This document shows positions 51,965 through 60,309 of a stretch of 64,000 nt of DNA, piece by piece. This stretch comes from Capillimicrobium parvum (lineage in GTDB: Bacteria > Actinomycetota > Thermoleophilia > Solirubrobacterales > Solirubrobacteraceae): contig NZ_CP087164.1 in the NCBI RefSeq assembly GCF_021172045.1, forward strand, positions 5,828,001 through 5,892,000, read 5' to 3'. Position numbers and translations under genes: made by a program. The notes beneath the pieces are model-generated. The model was not told the origin of the DNA, searched no databases, and saw only the letters and a program-made list of their open reading frames with translations. The first letter of the stretch is position 1, and every line of letters starts with the position of its first letter.

Positions 51965-54900
51965 CTACGCCGCCGCGGCCGGACGGTCGTCGTCGGACGG
52001 CTCGTCCTGCGACGCCGGGGGCTCGGGGTCCTTCGGCTTCGGGGTGCGCCGGGGCGTGGCGGGCTTCTTCGCGGCGGTCGACTTCGCGGCCGCAGGCTTC
52101 GCGGTCGTCGTGCGGCGGCGGGTCGCGGGCTTCTTCGCCGGCTCCGCGGCCGCGGGGCCGGCGGCGGTGTCGGCCGGTTCGTCGGTCGCCGCGGGCTTCG
52201 CGCGGGTCGACTTCGCGGCCGTCGACCTCGCAGCCGTCGACCTCGCGGCCGTCGACTTCGCAGCCGTCGACTTCGCGGCCGTCGACTTGGCCGCGGTGGA
52301 CCTGGCCGCGGTGGACTTGGCTGCGGCCGGCTTCGCGGCCGTCGACTTCGCAGCGGTGGACTTCGCGGTCGTGGTGCGGCGACGGGTCGCCGCCTTCTTC
52401 GCGGGCGCCCCAGCCGCCTCGGGCGTCTCAGCCGCCTCAGCGCCCTCAGCCGGGTCAACCGCCTCAGCCGCCGCCTGCGGGGTCTCGTCCTTCGCCGCCA
52501 CGGTCTTCGCCGGGGTCGTCCGCCGGCGCGTCGCCGGCTTCTTGACGGGCGCCGACTCCGGTTCCGATGCGGCCGCGGTGGGCTCGGACTCGGCGGACGC
52601 CGCAGCGTCGCTCTCGGCCGCCGCCGGGGGCTTCGCGGTCGTGCGGCGCCGGGTCGCCGGCTTCTTGACGGGCGCCGACTCCGGTTCGGATGCGGCCGCC
52701 GGGCGCTCGGACTCGGCGGACGCCGCAGCGTCGCTCTCGGCCGCCGCCGGGGGCTTCGCGGTCGTGCGGCGCCGGGTCGCCGGCTTCTTGACGGGCGCCG
52801 ACTCCGGTTCGGATGCGGCCGCCGGGCGCTCGGACTCGGCGGACGCCGCAGCGTCGCTCTCGGCCGCCGCCGGGGGCTTCGCGGTCGTGCGGCGCCGGGT
52901 CGCCGGCTTCTTCGGCCCCGTCGTCGACTTCGCCGTCGTCGTCCGCCGGCGGGTGGCCGGCCTCTTGAGCGGCTCCGGGGGCGTCTCGGAAACAGGCTCG
53001 ACCGGCTCCGGGGCCGTCTCGGCAACAGGCTCGACCGGCTGCGGGGCCGTCTCGGCGACCGGCTCGGCCGGCGCGGGGTCCACGCCCGCGCCGCGGGCCT
53101 CGAACAGCGCCGCGGCCGCGGAGGCGATGCCGGCGAGGGCGTCGGCCTCGCGCGCGGCGGCCGCCGCGGCCGCCTCCTCGGGATCCTCGACCTCGGCCTC
53201 GACGGGCTCGGGCTCGGGCGCGTCCTCGCCGTCGTCGTCCTCGGGCTCGCGCGCCTCGTCCTCGTCGTCCTCGGCGTCGATCTCCACCTCGACGACGTCG
53301 TCGTCGTCGTCCAACTCGTCGTCGTCGAGTGCAGTCGTCGTCTCCAGCGCCTCGACAGGCTCCAGCACGGCCTCCTCGCCCTTGCGCCGGCGGCGCCGGT
53401 TGCCGCGGGTGCGCTTCTTGGGGAAGTTGCGCAGCAGGTCGCGCGCCAGGGAGTTCGGCTTGCGCGACAGGCGGGTGCGCGCCCCGCGCAGCACCTCCTC
53501 CGCCTCGGGCGTGTGGGCCAGCGCGGCGGCCAGCAGCGCGGCGCTCAGCCGCCGGTCCTGCTTGCGCGACGCGTGGACGAGCCGGCGGGCGTTGCGGGCA
53601 TGCGCCCCGCCCGAAGAGTTGACCAGCAGCCCGAGCAGCCGCTTGGTCTCCGGCCAGCGCTGGACCGCGTACTCCTCGTGGACGTCGCGCGTGTACTCGG
53701 CCATCCGCCAGATCCACGCGTTGGCCTGGTCGCGGCGCCCGATGCGCTTCTCGGCCAGCGCCTGCAGGCAGACCTTGACCGCCTCGCGCCGCTCGTCGCG
53801 CGACCACTGGCCGATCTCGTCGATCGCGAGGTCGAACGCCTCCGCGTCCTTGGCCGCCGCGATCTCCTGGAGAGCGCGGATGCGCAGCTGCGACGACTTG
53901 TTGCGCTGGACCGCCGTCAGGAGGAACCGCCGCTTGAGCTCGCCGGTCTTGTCGAAGTGCAGCATCGCCCGCGCGCGGCGCCACCCGGATGGCTGCACCC
54001 GCGCGCCCGCGAGCGCCGCCCACACGTGCTGCTCGCCCCAGTCGAGGTGCTCGACGGCGATGCGCCACAGCTCGCGCTCGAAGACCTGCGCGCGCCGGTC
54101 CGGATCGGCGGTCACCGGCATCACGCGCCGCTCGACGCGCACGCGCCGGCCGCGGCCCCGGCGCACCGGGCCCACGACGATCGCGCCGCCGCGGTAGACG
54201 TCGCGGTCCAGCAGCGAGTGCAGCGTCACGACCGGGTCGTCGTGCTTCGTCGCAGGATGGACGAAGTCGACGACGATGCCCGACTCCTTGCCGGGGTGCC
54301 GGCGCGTGACGCGGCCCACGCGCTGCTGGTAGATGCGCTTGGACGCCGTCGGCGCGAGGTGCATGCAGACCGTCGCGCGGGGCGAGTTCCAGCCCTCGGC
54401 CAGCAGCTGCGCGTTGACCAGCACGTCAACGTCGCCGCGCTCGTAGCGGGCGAGGATGTCGGCCAGCTCGCGCTTGGGCGTCTCGCCCGAGACCGCCATC
54501 GCCTTCAGGCCCTCGTCACGGAACGCCTCGGCGACGTTGTAGGCGTGGCGCACGCCGGCCGCGTAGACGACCCCCGGCACGCCGTTGAAGCGCGTCTTGT
54601 AGAGGTTCGCCACCGCGAGGTTGAACGGCAGCTGGTCGAGCAGCTCGGCCAGCATCTCCTGGTCGAACTCGACGTCCACGTCGCCGCGGCGCAACGGCAC
54701 CTTGGCGATCGAGCGCACGCCGGCCCCCGGCGGGATGCGGATGCAGCGCAGCGGCGAGATGACGCCCCGCCGGGCGGCCTGCGCGAGGTCGAAGCGCGAC
54801 GTCTGCGTCGGGAAGAGGTCGGTGACGTGCCGGGCGATCAGCGCGCCCGTCGCGGTCATCCCGACGAAGATCGGGCCGGTCCACTCGCGGATCGCGGCGG

Positions 54901-55780
54901 ACGTCTTCTCGCCCAGCGCCGTGTGCGCCTCGTCGCAGATGACGATCGTGTACGCGGACGAGACCTTGCCCGCGTTGCGCACGAACCACTGGTAGGTCTC
55001 GACCGTGACCGGGCCGGTCCGCGGCTCACGGTCGCCCTGCATGAGCGGGCCGTGGATGCGGTCGCGGTAGCCGCGGTCGCGCAGCTCCCCGAGGAACTGG
55101 TCGACGAGGTTGCGGCGGTGCGTGAGGATCAGCACGCCGCCGGTGCGCGAGGCCTCGACGAAACCGAGCGCCGCGACGGTCTTGCCCGCGCCGGTCGCGT
55201 GCTCGAACCAGAAGCGCTTGTGCGCGTTGGGATCCTCCGGCTGCTCGGCGAGCTGCTCCCAGTCCTCGCTGGCGGCCGGCTCGTCCCAGTCCTGCGGCTC
55301 CTCGTCCTCCGGCAGCTCCTCGTCGATCTCCTCCTCGCCGGGCACCGCGGAGGAGCCGACGTACGGGTCCTCGGCCGGCGCCGGCGGGGCATGCGCGGCG
55401 GCGGCGCCCCCGTTGGCCGCGTGCCCGTTCGAGGACGCCCCGCCGTTCGGCCCGATCGCCGCCGCGAGCAGCGCCGTCAGCGTGCCCGACAGCGCGTCGA
55501 CCTGGTGCGGGTTCAGCAGCGTGCCGTCGGCGAGATGTGGCTCGTCCTCGCTGAGCAGCCGCTCGAGGCCGAGCAGCAGCGAGTACGCGCGCCGCCACTC
55601 CGGCGACGGATAGTCGAGCCCCTGCGCGAGCTCCGCGAGCGCAGCGTCGAGCGCGCGCCGGCGAGCGCTGCCGGGCCCGAGCGCAACCGCGGCATCCTCG
55701 CCCTCATGGACGAAGCGCTCACGGGTGAACTTCTCGGCCCGGGCGATGTCGGCAGCCGGGGGAAGGGGTGCGGCCACCAT
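51965..55780 (-). CDS. DEAD/DEAH-box helicase with acidic insertion and long repetitive basic C-tail
   Basis: A 1271-aa superfamily 2 helicase-like protein. N-terminal Q-motif-like NPHQVDALSG (90-99) is separated from Walker A ATGAGKT (195-201) by an 80-residue low-complexity, Gly/Ala then Glu/Asp-rich insertion (about 110-188). Other motifs are DEAH (283-286), MTATG (308-312), and motif VI QRVGRVTRRHPG (486-497). A helical domain covers about 560-800. The remainder, about 470 residues, is disordered: acidic (about 830-905), then three 41-residue near-identical repeats (KKPATRRRTTAKPPAAAE..., about 961-1083), then AKSTAA-type repeats (about 1127-1246). The tail resembles histone H1/HupB-type nucleic-acid tails. 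The role could be DNA or RNA remodelling; no nuclease motif is seen. ATG 55780 is used. Confidence 0.88.
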   Translation of the reverse strand: MVAAPLPPAADIARAEKFTRERFVHEGEDAAVALGPGSARRRALDAALAELAQGLDYPSPEWRRAYSLLLGLERLLSEDEPHLADGTLLNPHQVDALSGTLTALLAAAIGPNGGASSNGHAANGGAAAAHAPPAPAEDPYVGSSAVPGEEEIDEELPEDEEPQDWDEPAASEDWEQLAEQPEDPNAHKRFWFEHATGAGKTVAALGFVEASRTGGVLILTHRRNLVDQFLGELRDRGYRDRIHGPLMQGDREPRTGPVTVETYQWFVRNAGKVSSAYTIVICDEAHTALGEKTSAAIREWTGPIFVGMTATGALIARHVTDLFPTQTSRFDLAQAARRGVISPLRCIRIPPGAGVRSIAKVPLRRGDVDVEFDQEMLAELLDQLPFNLAVANLYKTRFNGVPGVVYAAGVRHAYNVAEAFRDEGLKAMAVSGETPKRELADILARYERGDVDVLVNAQLLAEGWNSPRATVCMHLAPTASKRIYQQRVGRVTRRHPGKESGIVVDFVHPATKHDDPVVTLHSLLDRDVYRGGAIVVGPVRRGRGRRVRVERRVMPVTADPDRRAQVFERELWRIAVEHLDWGEQHVWAALAGARVQPSGWRRARAMLHFDKTGELKRRFLLTAVQRNKSSQLRIRALQEIAAAKDAEAFDLAIDEIGQWSRDERREAVKVCLQALAEKRIGRRDQANAWIWRMAEYTRDVHEEYAVQRWPETKRLLGLLVNSSGGAHARNARRLVHASRKQDRRLSAALLAAALAHTPEAEEVLRGARTRLSRKPNSLARDLLRNFPKKRTRGNRRRRRKGEEAVLEPVEALETTTALDDDELDDDDDVVEVEIDAEDDEDEAREPEDDDGEDAPEPEPVEAEVEDPEEAAAAAAAREADALAGIASAAAALFEARGAGVDPAPAEPVAETAPQPVEPVAETAPEPVEPVSETPPEPLKRPATRRRTTTAKSTTGPKKPATRRRTTAKPPAAAESDAAASAESERPAAASEPESAPVKKPATRRRTTAKPPAAAESDAAASAESERPAAASEPESAPVKKPATRRRTTAKPPAAAESDAAASAESEPTAAASEPESAPVKKPATRRRTTPAKTVAAKDETPQAAAEAVDPAEGAEAAETPEAAGAPAKKAATRRRTTTAKSTAAKSTAAKPAAAKSTAARSTAAKSTAAKSTAAKSTAARSTAARSTAAKSTRAKPAATDEPADTAAGPAAAEPAKKPATRRRTTTAKPAAAKSTAAKKPATPRRTPKPKDPEPPASQDEPSDDDRPAAAA
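52044..52400 (-). repeat. Low-complexity AKS/TAAK repeat coding for the helicase C-terminal tail
   Basis: On the coding (minus) strand this stretch encodes many copies of a 5-6 residue unit of the form AKSTA with variants ARSTA, AKPAA and AKSTR. In DNA it appears as repeated GTCGACTTCGCGGCC-like units on the plus strand. Such tails are length-variable and prone to slippage. Confidence 0.85.
52533..52901 (-). repeat. Three tandem 123-bp repeats within the helicase gene
   Basis: Units begin with GCCGGCTTCTTGACGGGC at 52533, 52656 and 52779 (period 123 bp, 41 codons). The units at 52656 and 52779 look identical through most of their length, and the unit at 52533 differs by a few bases (for example CGGTGGGCTC instead of CCGGGCGCTC). 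A partial unit begins at 52902 and diverges after GGCTTCTTC. Each unit encodes one positively charged TRRRTTAK cluster and an acidic Ser/Glu-rich spacer. Confidence 0.9.
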
Positions 55781-55993
55781 GGCCGCCGCTGGCGTGATCT
55801 CAGCCAAAAGGCTCTGACGATGGACGGGGGCCGCCGTTCGACGATGAAATGCGACCCGAGGGACCGGGACCCACCCGGACAACAAGCTGCGAGGGCGACC
55901 TCCCAGGAGGCCCTCGCGACGGGTTAACGAAGAGTACCGCATGACCGGACGGTGCGGGTCGGTAGGCCGTCGGCCTTTAGGCTGGACGCACAC
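55781..55993. promoter_or_regulatory. Divergent intergenic region between helicase and thioredoxin-like gene
   Basis: A 213-bp gap that must hold both outward promoters. It contains a strong GC hairpin at 55891-55915 (GAGGG...CCTC, CCAG loop, GAGG...CCCTC), and a short AGGCC-GTC-GGCCT hairpin at 55964-55976 just upstream of the ATG at 55994. No T-run follows either, so they are not ordinary terminators. A role in mRNA leader control is possible. Confidence 0.4.
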
Positions 55994-56626
55994 ATGCGCC
56001 GCCTCGTCTTCGCGCTCATCGGCCTTGGCATCGTCGCGATCGTCGTCATCGGGCTGACCCAGACGAAGGGCGGCAACGACAAGCCGCGGGCCTCGACGAT
56101 CTCCGCCGAGCAGGCGCGGCAGCGGCTCGCGGGCTCGCCGGCGCCGCTCGCGGCGCTGCATGCGCAGGCCAACCAGCTGCTGCCCGGCGGCCAGGACGCG
56201 TTCGACCGGCGGCTGCGCGAGCTGCGCGGGCACCCGGTCGTCGTCAACGGCTGGGCGTCGTGGTGCGGACCGTGCCGCGCCGAGTTCCCCTTCCTGCAGC
56301 GCACGTCGGTCGACATGGGCCGCCAGGTGGCGTTCGTCGGCCTCGACTCAGAGGACAACGACGGCGACGCGCGCGGCTTCCTCGAGAAGTTCCCGGTCTC
56401 CTACCCGAGCTACACGCTGCCGCGGATCCCCGCCGGCGAGCTGGGCGCCATCCGCGGCCTGCCGTTCATGCTCTTCTACGACAAGGCGGGCGAGCTGCAG
56501 TACCTGCACCAGGGCGGCTACGTCTGCGAGGCGCAGCTGCGCGCCGACGTACGCCGCTACGCGCTCGGACATCCGCCGGGGGAAGGGGTGGGCTCGCTGT
56601 GCCAGAAGTCCGCGTCGACCCCCTGA
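55994..56626 (+). CDS. Membrane-anchored thioredoxin-like protein (TlpA/ResA type)
   Basis: A 210-aa thiol-disulfide protein facing outward. An uncleaved N-terminal helix (LVFALIGLGIVAIVVIGL, residues 4-21) is followed by a thioredoxin domain with the redox site WCGPC (90-94), a Pro in GLPFMLF (cis-Pro region) and two extra Cys at the C-terminus (YVCEAQ and LCQKS). TlpA-type proteins reduce apocytochrome c or protect exported proteins. The system I cytochrome c genes are 11 kb upstream, but not in one operon. The start is ATG 55994. Its 3' end overlaps the GalT-like gene by 28 bp in another frame. Confidence 0.87.
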   Translation: MRRLVFALIGLGIVAIVVIGLTQTKGGNDKPRASTISAEQARQRLAGSPAPLAALHAQANQLLPGGQDAFDRRLRELRGHPVVVNGWASWCGPCRAEFPFLQRTSVDMGRQVAFVGLDSEDNDGDARGFLEKFPVSYPSYTLPRIPAGELGAIRGLPFMLFYDKAGELQYLHQGGYVCEAQLRADVRRYALGHPPGEGVGSLCQKSASTP

Positions 56627-57585
56627 CCGGCCTGCGCGCGATCATCGCCGCCGACCGCGCCACGCGGCCCGGCGGCGGCCTGTCCGCCGAGCCCGCGCCG
56701 CAGCCGGACCCGGCGACCGACCCGTTCCTGGAGGGCCACGAGGACCGCACGCCGCCCGAGGTGTTCGCGATACGGGCCGCTCCGGGCGGGGCGGACACGC
56801 CCGGCTGGACGGTGCGCGTCGTGCCGAACCTCTATCCGGCGCTCGACCCCTCGAGCCCCGAGCCGCCGCGCGACGCGACGCCCGACCTCTTCACCGCGCT
56901 CGCCGCCACCGGCGCCCACGAGGTGATCGTCAACGCGCCCACCCCGACGGGCACGCTGGCCGAGCTCGCCCCCGCGCAGGTCCGGTCCGCGGTCGACGTG
57001 TGGCGGCTGCGCATGCGCCACCACGCCGAGGCGGGCGCGAACTGCGTGCACGTGCTGGTCAACGAGGGCCGCGAGGCGGGCGCGTCGCTGCCCCACACGC
57101 ACGCCCAGCTCTACGCCCTGGACTTCGTGCCCGCGGCCATCGCGCGCGAGCGCGAGCGCTTCGGCGCGCACGCCACCCGCACGATGGGCGGCAACCTGCT
57201 CGCCGACCTCGTGCAGGAGGAGGTCCGCCGTCGCGAGCGCATCGTGGCGATCGACGACGAGGCGGTCTGCCTGGCCCCCTACGCGTCGCGCATGCCCTTC
57301 CAGCTGCTCATCGCGCCCCGCCGCCCGGTCCCGCGCTTCGAGGACGACGGGCCGAGCGGCGCGGCGCTGCTGCACGACGTGCTCAACCGGCTCGCGCGCC
57401 GCCTCGGCGCCAGCCCGCCGCTGAACCTCTGGGTGCGCACCGCCCCGCGCGGCGCCGACCACTTCTGCTGGCGCATCGACGTGCTCCCGCGCCTGGCCCA
57501 TCTCGCGGGGCTTGAGCTCGGCGCGGGTCTGGGGCTGAACATCGTCGCGCCCGAGCACGCGGCCGCCGAGCTGCGCGGCGCTTGA
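56599..57585 (+). CDS. Galactose-1-phosphate uridylyltransferase-like protein
   Basis: A 328-aa HIT-superfamily enzyme of the GalT type, which transfers nucleotide monophosphate between sugar phosphates. The N-terminal blocks [30 protein letters not shown] and [12 protein letters not shown] match GalT. The catalytic His region reads [16 protein letters not shown], where GalT usually has HPHGQ. No galK or galE is adjacent, so another sugar nucleotide or Ap4A-type substrate is possible. The start GTG 56599 lies inside the 3' end of the thioredoxin-like gene. Its TGA overlaps the TTG start of the transporter gene. Confidence 0.8.
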   Translation: MPEVRVDPLTGLRAIIAADRATRPGGGLSAEPAPQPDPATDPFLEGHEDRTPPEVFAIRAAPGGADTPGWTVRVVPNLYPALDPSSPEPPRDATPDLFTALAATGAHEVIVNAPTPTGTLAELAPAQVRSAVDVWRLRMRHHAEAGANCVHVLVNEGREAGASLPHTHAQLYALDFVPAAIARERERFGAHATRTMGGNLLADLVQEEVRRRERIVAIDDEAVCLAPYASRMPFQLLIAPRRPVPRFEDDGPSGAALLHDVLNRLARRLGASPPLNLWVRTAPRGADHFCWRIDVLPRLAHLAGLELGAGLGLNIVAPEHAAAELRGA

Positions 57586-58502
57586 CCTTCCTCGTCGCCG
57601 CGGTCATCGCCGTGTCCCTGGCGGCGGGGCTCCTCGCCGAGCCGCGCCTGCCCCACCGCGGCCGGCCGGTCGCCCGCGCGATCGCGTGGGTGCAGTTCTA
57701 CGTCACGCTGCCGTTCATCACGTTCTTCGTGATGGTGCGGTTCGAGCCGACGGGCGGCAGCGGCCTCGGCCTGCTGGCGGGCTACGTGGAGCTCGCGATC
57801 GTCGGGCTGATCGCGTGGGCGATCGGGCGCTGCGTGCTGCACCTGAGCGGCCCCTCGCTCGGCGCTCTGATCGTCGTGTGCTTCATGGGCAACACCGGAC
57901 TGGTCGGGACGCCGCTGGCCGGCGCGATCTTCGGCAGCGACGCGATCGAGCCCGCCATCGCGTTCGACGCGCTCGTCTCGGGCCCGATGTTCTACGTCGC
58001 CTCGGTCTCGATCGGCGCCGCGTTCGGGAGCGCGATCGCGCCCTCGGCGCGCGCGCGGGTGCGGGCCCTCGCGCGCAACCCTCCGCTCATCGCGGTGATC
58101 TGCGGCCTCGTGGCCCCGGACGCGCTCGCGCCCGACGTCCTCGTCGATGCCGCGCACGTCCTGGTCTACGCGCTCGTTCCCTTCGCCTTCTTCATGGTGG
58201 GCCTGACGCTGGGCGGCGAGGCCGAGGAGGGCGTCCTGCGCTTCCCGCCGGCGCTCACCGCGCCGGTCGCTGTCGCCATCGGGCTGCGGCTCGTCGTCGC
58301 GCCGCTGCTCATGCTCGCCCTGGCGGCGCTCGTCGGCGGGGTGCCCGACGCCTATCTGCTGCAGGCGGCGACGCCCGCTGCGGTCAGCTCCGTCGTCGTG
58401 GCCCACGCGTTCGGCCTGGACCTCAAGCTCACGGCTTCCGCCGTGGCATGGACGACGATGATCGTCGTGGTCGCCGGCATGATCGTCCCGTCCGTCCTGT
58501 GA
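57582..58502 (+). CDS. AEC-family transporter (auxin-efflux carrier-like)
   Basis: A 306-aa membrane protein with about ten helices, organised in two inverted halves as in the bile acid:sodium symporter/AEC fold. Characteristic segments are [28 protein letters not shown] (first crossing region) and the C-terminal [16 protein letters not shown] (second). The substrate is unknown; organic anions such as malate are common. The start TTG 57582 overlaps the preceding stop (TTGA), and its own TGA overlaps the GTG of dtd. Confidence 0.85.
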   Translation: MTFLVAAVIAVSLAAGLLAEPRLPHRGRPVARAIAWVQFYVTLPFITFFVMVRFEPTGGSGLGLLAGYVELAIVGLIAWAIGRCVLHLSGPSLGALIVVCFMGNTGLVGTPLAGAIFGSDAIEPAIAFDALVSGPMFYVASVSIGAAFGSAIAPSARARVRALARNPPLIAVICGLVAPDALAPDVLVDAAHVLVYALVPFAFFMVGLTLGGEAEEGVLRFPPALTAPVAVAIGLRLVVAPLLMLALAALVGGVPDAYLLQAATPAAVSSVVVAHAFGLDLKLTASAVAWTTMIVVVAGMIVPSVL

Positions 58503-58912
58503 GGGCGCTCGTGCAGCGCGTGCGCCGCGCGGCCGTGCGCGTCGGCGGCGAGGAGGTCGCCGCCATCGGCCCCGGCCTGCTGGTCCTGCTCGGCGTCGGT
58601 CACGACGACGACGAGGCCACCGCGGAGCGGCTGGCGGGCAAGCTGCTGCGGCTGCGGATCTTCCCCGACGCCGACGGCCGCATGAACGAGCCGCTCGGCG
58701 ACCGGGAGGTCCTCTGCGTCAGCCAGTTCACGCTCATGGCCGACACGCGCAAGGGCAACCGGCCCAGCTTCGTCGCCGCGGCCGAGCCGGAGCGCGCGGA
58801 CGCCCTCTACCGCCGGTTCTGCGAGCACGCCGGCGCCCGGCGCGGCGTCTTCGGCGCCCACATGGAGGTCGAGCTCGTCAACGACGGTCCGGTCACCATC
58901 CTCCTCGAATAG
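58499..58912 (+). CDS. dtd: D-aminoacyl-tRNA deacylase
   Basis: A 137-aa homodimeric editing enzyme that removes D-amino acids wrongly attached to tRNA. N-terminal [28 protein letters not shown], the catalytic VSQFTL and the C-terminal [14 protein letters not shown] (usually NxGPVT) are the signatures. The start is GTG 58499, overlapping the transporter stop. Confidence 0.92.
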   Translation: MRALVQRVRRAAVRVGGEEVAAIGPGLLVLLGVGHDDDEATAERLAGKLLRLRIFPDADGRMNEPLGDREVLCVSQFTLMADTRKGNRPSFVAAAEPERADALYRRFCEHAGARRGVFGAHMEVELVNDGPVTILLE

Positions 58913-58924
58913 GCTCCCCGCCCG

Positions 58925-59518
58925 ATGCCGCCCGAACGCCGCTTCGTCCCCCGCTTCGCCGCCGAGCCGCCCCAGGCCGTCGCGCCCTACGGCCGCTGGG
59001 CCGACCGCCTCGCAGAAGAGCTGCGCGGCGCCATCGACGAGAAGTTCGGTGAGATCGCCTGGTTCCCCGACCGCACGTGGCACGGGCGCACGTACATCCC
59101 GGCCACGGCGCGCACGCCCGACGGCCGCGAGGTCTTCGGCGTCGTCTCGTTCCGGCCCGCCGCCGGCGACGGCGAGCCCGACGCGCTGCGGGCGATCGCC
59201 GACGTCACCGACGAGACGGCCGAGAACAACCCCGACTGGCAGCTCGACCTCTGCGACGAGGTCGTCGGCGGGTGGCGCGGCGAGAACGGCCAGACGGCCG
59301 CGATGACGCTCGTGTGGGGCGTCCCGCTCGTCGAGGGCGGGCGCATCGCCACCGCCGAGCTCGACGCGATGGCCGTCGACCAGTGCGTCCTCACCGGCGA
59401 CGGCCGCTTCACGCTGCTCGCGCCCGACGACATCGGCGGCGACTTCCTCGAGGTCGCGCTGTTCAACGAGGGCGGCGACGAGCTCGCCCGCGAGTCGCTC
59501 TACGACGAAGAGGACTGA
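58925..59518 (+). CDS. Hypothetical protein, alpha+beta, acidic
   Basis: A 197-aa cytosolic-looking protein with no signal or membrane segment. Blocks that look structured include YGRWADRLAEELRGAIDEKFGEIAWFPDRTWHGRTYIPATART, VVSFRPAAGDGEPDALRAIADVTDETAENNPDWQLDLCDEVVGGW and MTLVWGVPLVEGGRIATAELDAMAVDQCVL. I do not recognise the family. It is 12 bp downstream of dtd and probably in the same transcript. It has two Cys, at about residues 109 and 154. Confidence 0.75.
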   Translation: MPPERRFVPRFAAEPPQAVAPYGRWADRLAEELRGAIDEKFGEIAWFPDRTWHGRTYIPATARTPDGREVFGVVSFRPAAGDGEPDALRAIADVTDETAENNPDWQLDLCDEVVGGWRGENGQTAAMTLVWGVPLVEGGRIATAELDAMAVDQCVLTGDGRFTLLAPDDIGGDFLEVALFNEGGDELARESLYDEED

Positions 59519-59707
59519 CCGCACGCGCGGCGCGCGCCCACGTCCTCGGTTTCTACGGCTAGGCGGGGCGCCCGGCGGGTAGGCAGGGGCCGCTGCCGTG
59601 GGAAGGGACCTGCGCCGGCACGGTCACGATCATCTAGCGTTCGGCCGACCCCACCCGGAGGGAGGACGGGGACGCAGGGCACAAGCCACACGACTTCGGC
59701 GACACGG
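59519..59707. other. Non-coding convergent region with hairpins
   Basis: A 189-bp gap between two converging genes. A GGCAG...CTGCC hairpin is at 59582-59597. A promoter-like TAGCGT (-10 form) is at 59637-59642, and GGAGGGAGG is at 59658-59666 with no start codon at suitable distance. No tRNA fold and no recognised riboswitch or SRP RNA signature was found. It could hold a bidirectional terminator or a small RNA. Confidence 0.35.
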
Positions 59708-60172
59708 TCAGGTCACGGTCGCGACCTGGCCTCCGCTCGCCCGCACGAGGTCCGCCGGCGCGATGGCGAAGACGTCGCGTGGCGTGCCCGCCGCTGCCCA
59801 CACCTCGTCGAAGGCCAGCAGGTCCTCGTCCACGAGCGTCGGCATGGCGGTCGCATGCCCGACCGGCGGCACGCCGCCGATCGCGTAGCCGGTGGCCTCG
59901 CGCACGAGCGCGGCGTCGGCGCGCCCGATCGCGGTGCCGAGCAACTCGCCCACGCGCCGCTCGTCGACGCGGTTGGCTCCCGAGGCGAGCACGAGCACCG
60001 GGTCGCCCGTCTCGGTGGCGAACACGAGCGACTTCACGATCTGGCCGACCTGGACCCCGATCGCGGCCGCGGCGTCCTGCGCCGTGCGCGTGCCCTCGGG
60101 GAACGCGCGCAGGGTCACGTCGAGCCCCGCGGCGGTCAGGGCTGCGCGGACTCGTTGAACCGATGCGCTCAT
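59708..60172 (-). CDS. YbaK/EbsC-family aminoacyl-tRNA editing protein
   Basis: A 154-aa free-standing editing domain homologous to the INS domain of ProRS. It deacylates mischarged tRNAs such as Cys- or Ala-tRNA(Pro). Conserved features: the Lys in QIVKSLVF, GYAIGGVPPVGH with the GGxxP and GH, and TLVDEDLLAFDEVWAAAG. The start ATG 60172 is divergent from the ABC transporter operon. Confidence 0.88.
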   Translation of the reverse strand: MSASVQRVRAALTAAGLDVTLRAFPEGTRTAQDAAAAIGVQVGQIVKSLVFATETGDPVLVLASGANRVDERRVGELLGTAIGRADAALVREATGYAIGGVPPVGHATAMPTLVDEDLLAFDEVWAAAGTPRDVFAIAPADLVRASGGQVATVT

Positions 60173-60309
60173 ATTCGGACCCCTGGTACCAAGCTGCTCA
60201 TGTCGTCAACGGAGTACGGTGTGGCCCACTTGGGAGGCTCTCTCCACCCTCCCGTGGCCGGGAACTGGAGCCGGCGCGGGATTAAACCCCCTGGAGGAGG
60301 TTTACGCAG
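60173..60309. promoter_or_regulatory. Leader of ABC importer operon with possible ribosome-site hairpin
   Basis: A 137-bp divergent gap. A hairpin GGGAGG (60232-60237)/CCTCCC (60248-60253) lies in the middle. The strong Shine-Dalgarno GGAGGAGG at 60293-60300 precedes a TTG start at 60310. This site overlaps an inverted repeat AAACC (60284-60288)/GGTTT (60299-60303), which could hide it in a hairpin. The sequence shows the repeat; translational control is inference. Confidence 0.5.

Noticed and set aside
52044-52901. CRISPR array (regular repeats)
   Set aside because: The repeats have no unique spacers, are 123 bp or very short, and encode protein in a continuous frame.
55891-55915. Rho-independent terminator upstream of the thioredoxin-like gene
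   Set aside because: The hairpin is strong but no T-run follows on either strand, and the gap is between divergent genes where a terminator is not expected.
51788-55927. A 1379-codon plus-strand open frame
   Set aside because: Antisense to the helicase gene; its length results from high GC and the repeats. Codon pattern and domain content support the minus strand.
59655-59707. Fragment resembling a c-di-GMP (GEMM) riboswitch (GGACGCAGGGCACAAGCC)
   Set aside because: Only one short block is similar; the second conserved half and tetraloop-receptor arrangement are missing, and no plus-strand gene follows.
59560-59707. Possible SRP (4.5S) RNA or tRNA in the gap
   Set aside because: No GGTCAGGTCCGGAAGGAAGCAGCC-like SRP domain IV core and no cloverleaf with TTC-type loop and CCA-ready acceptor was found.
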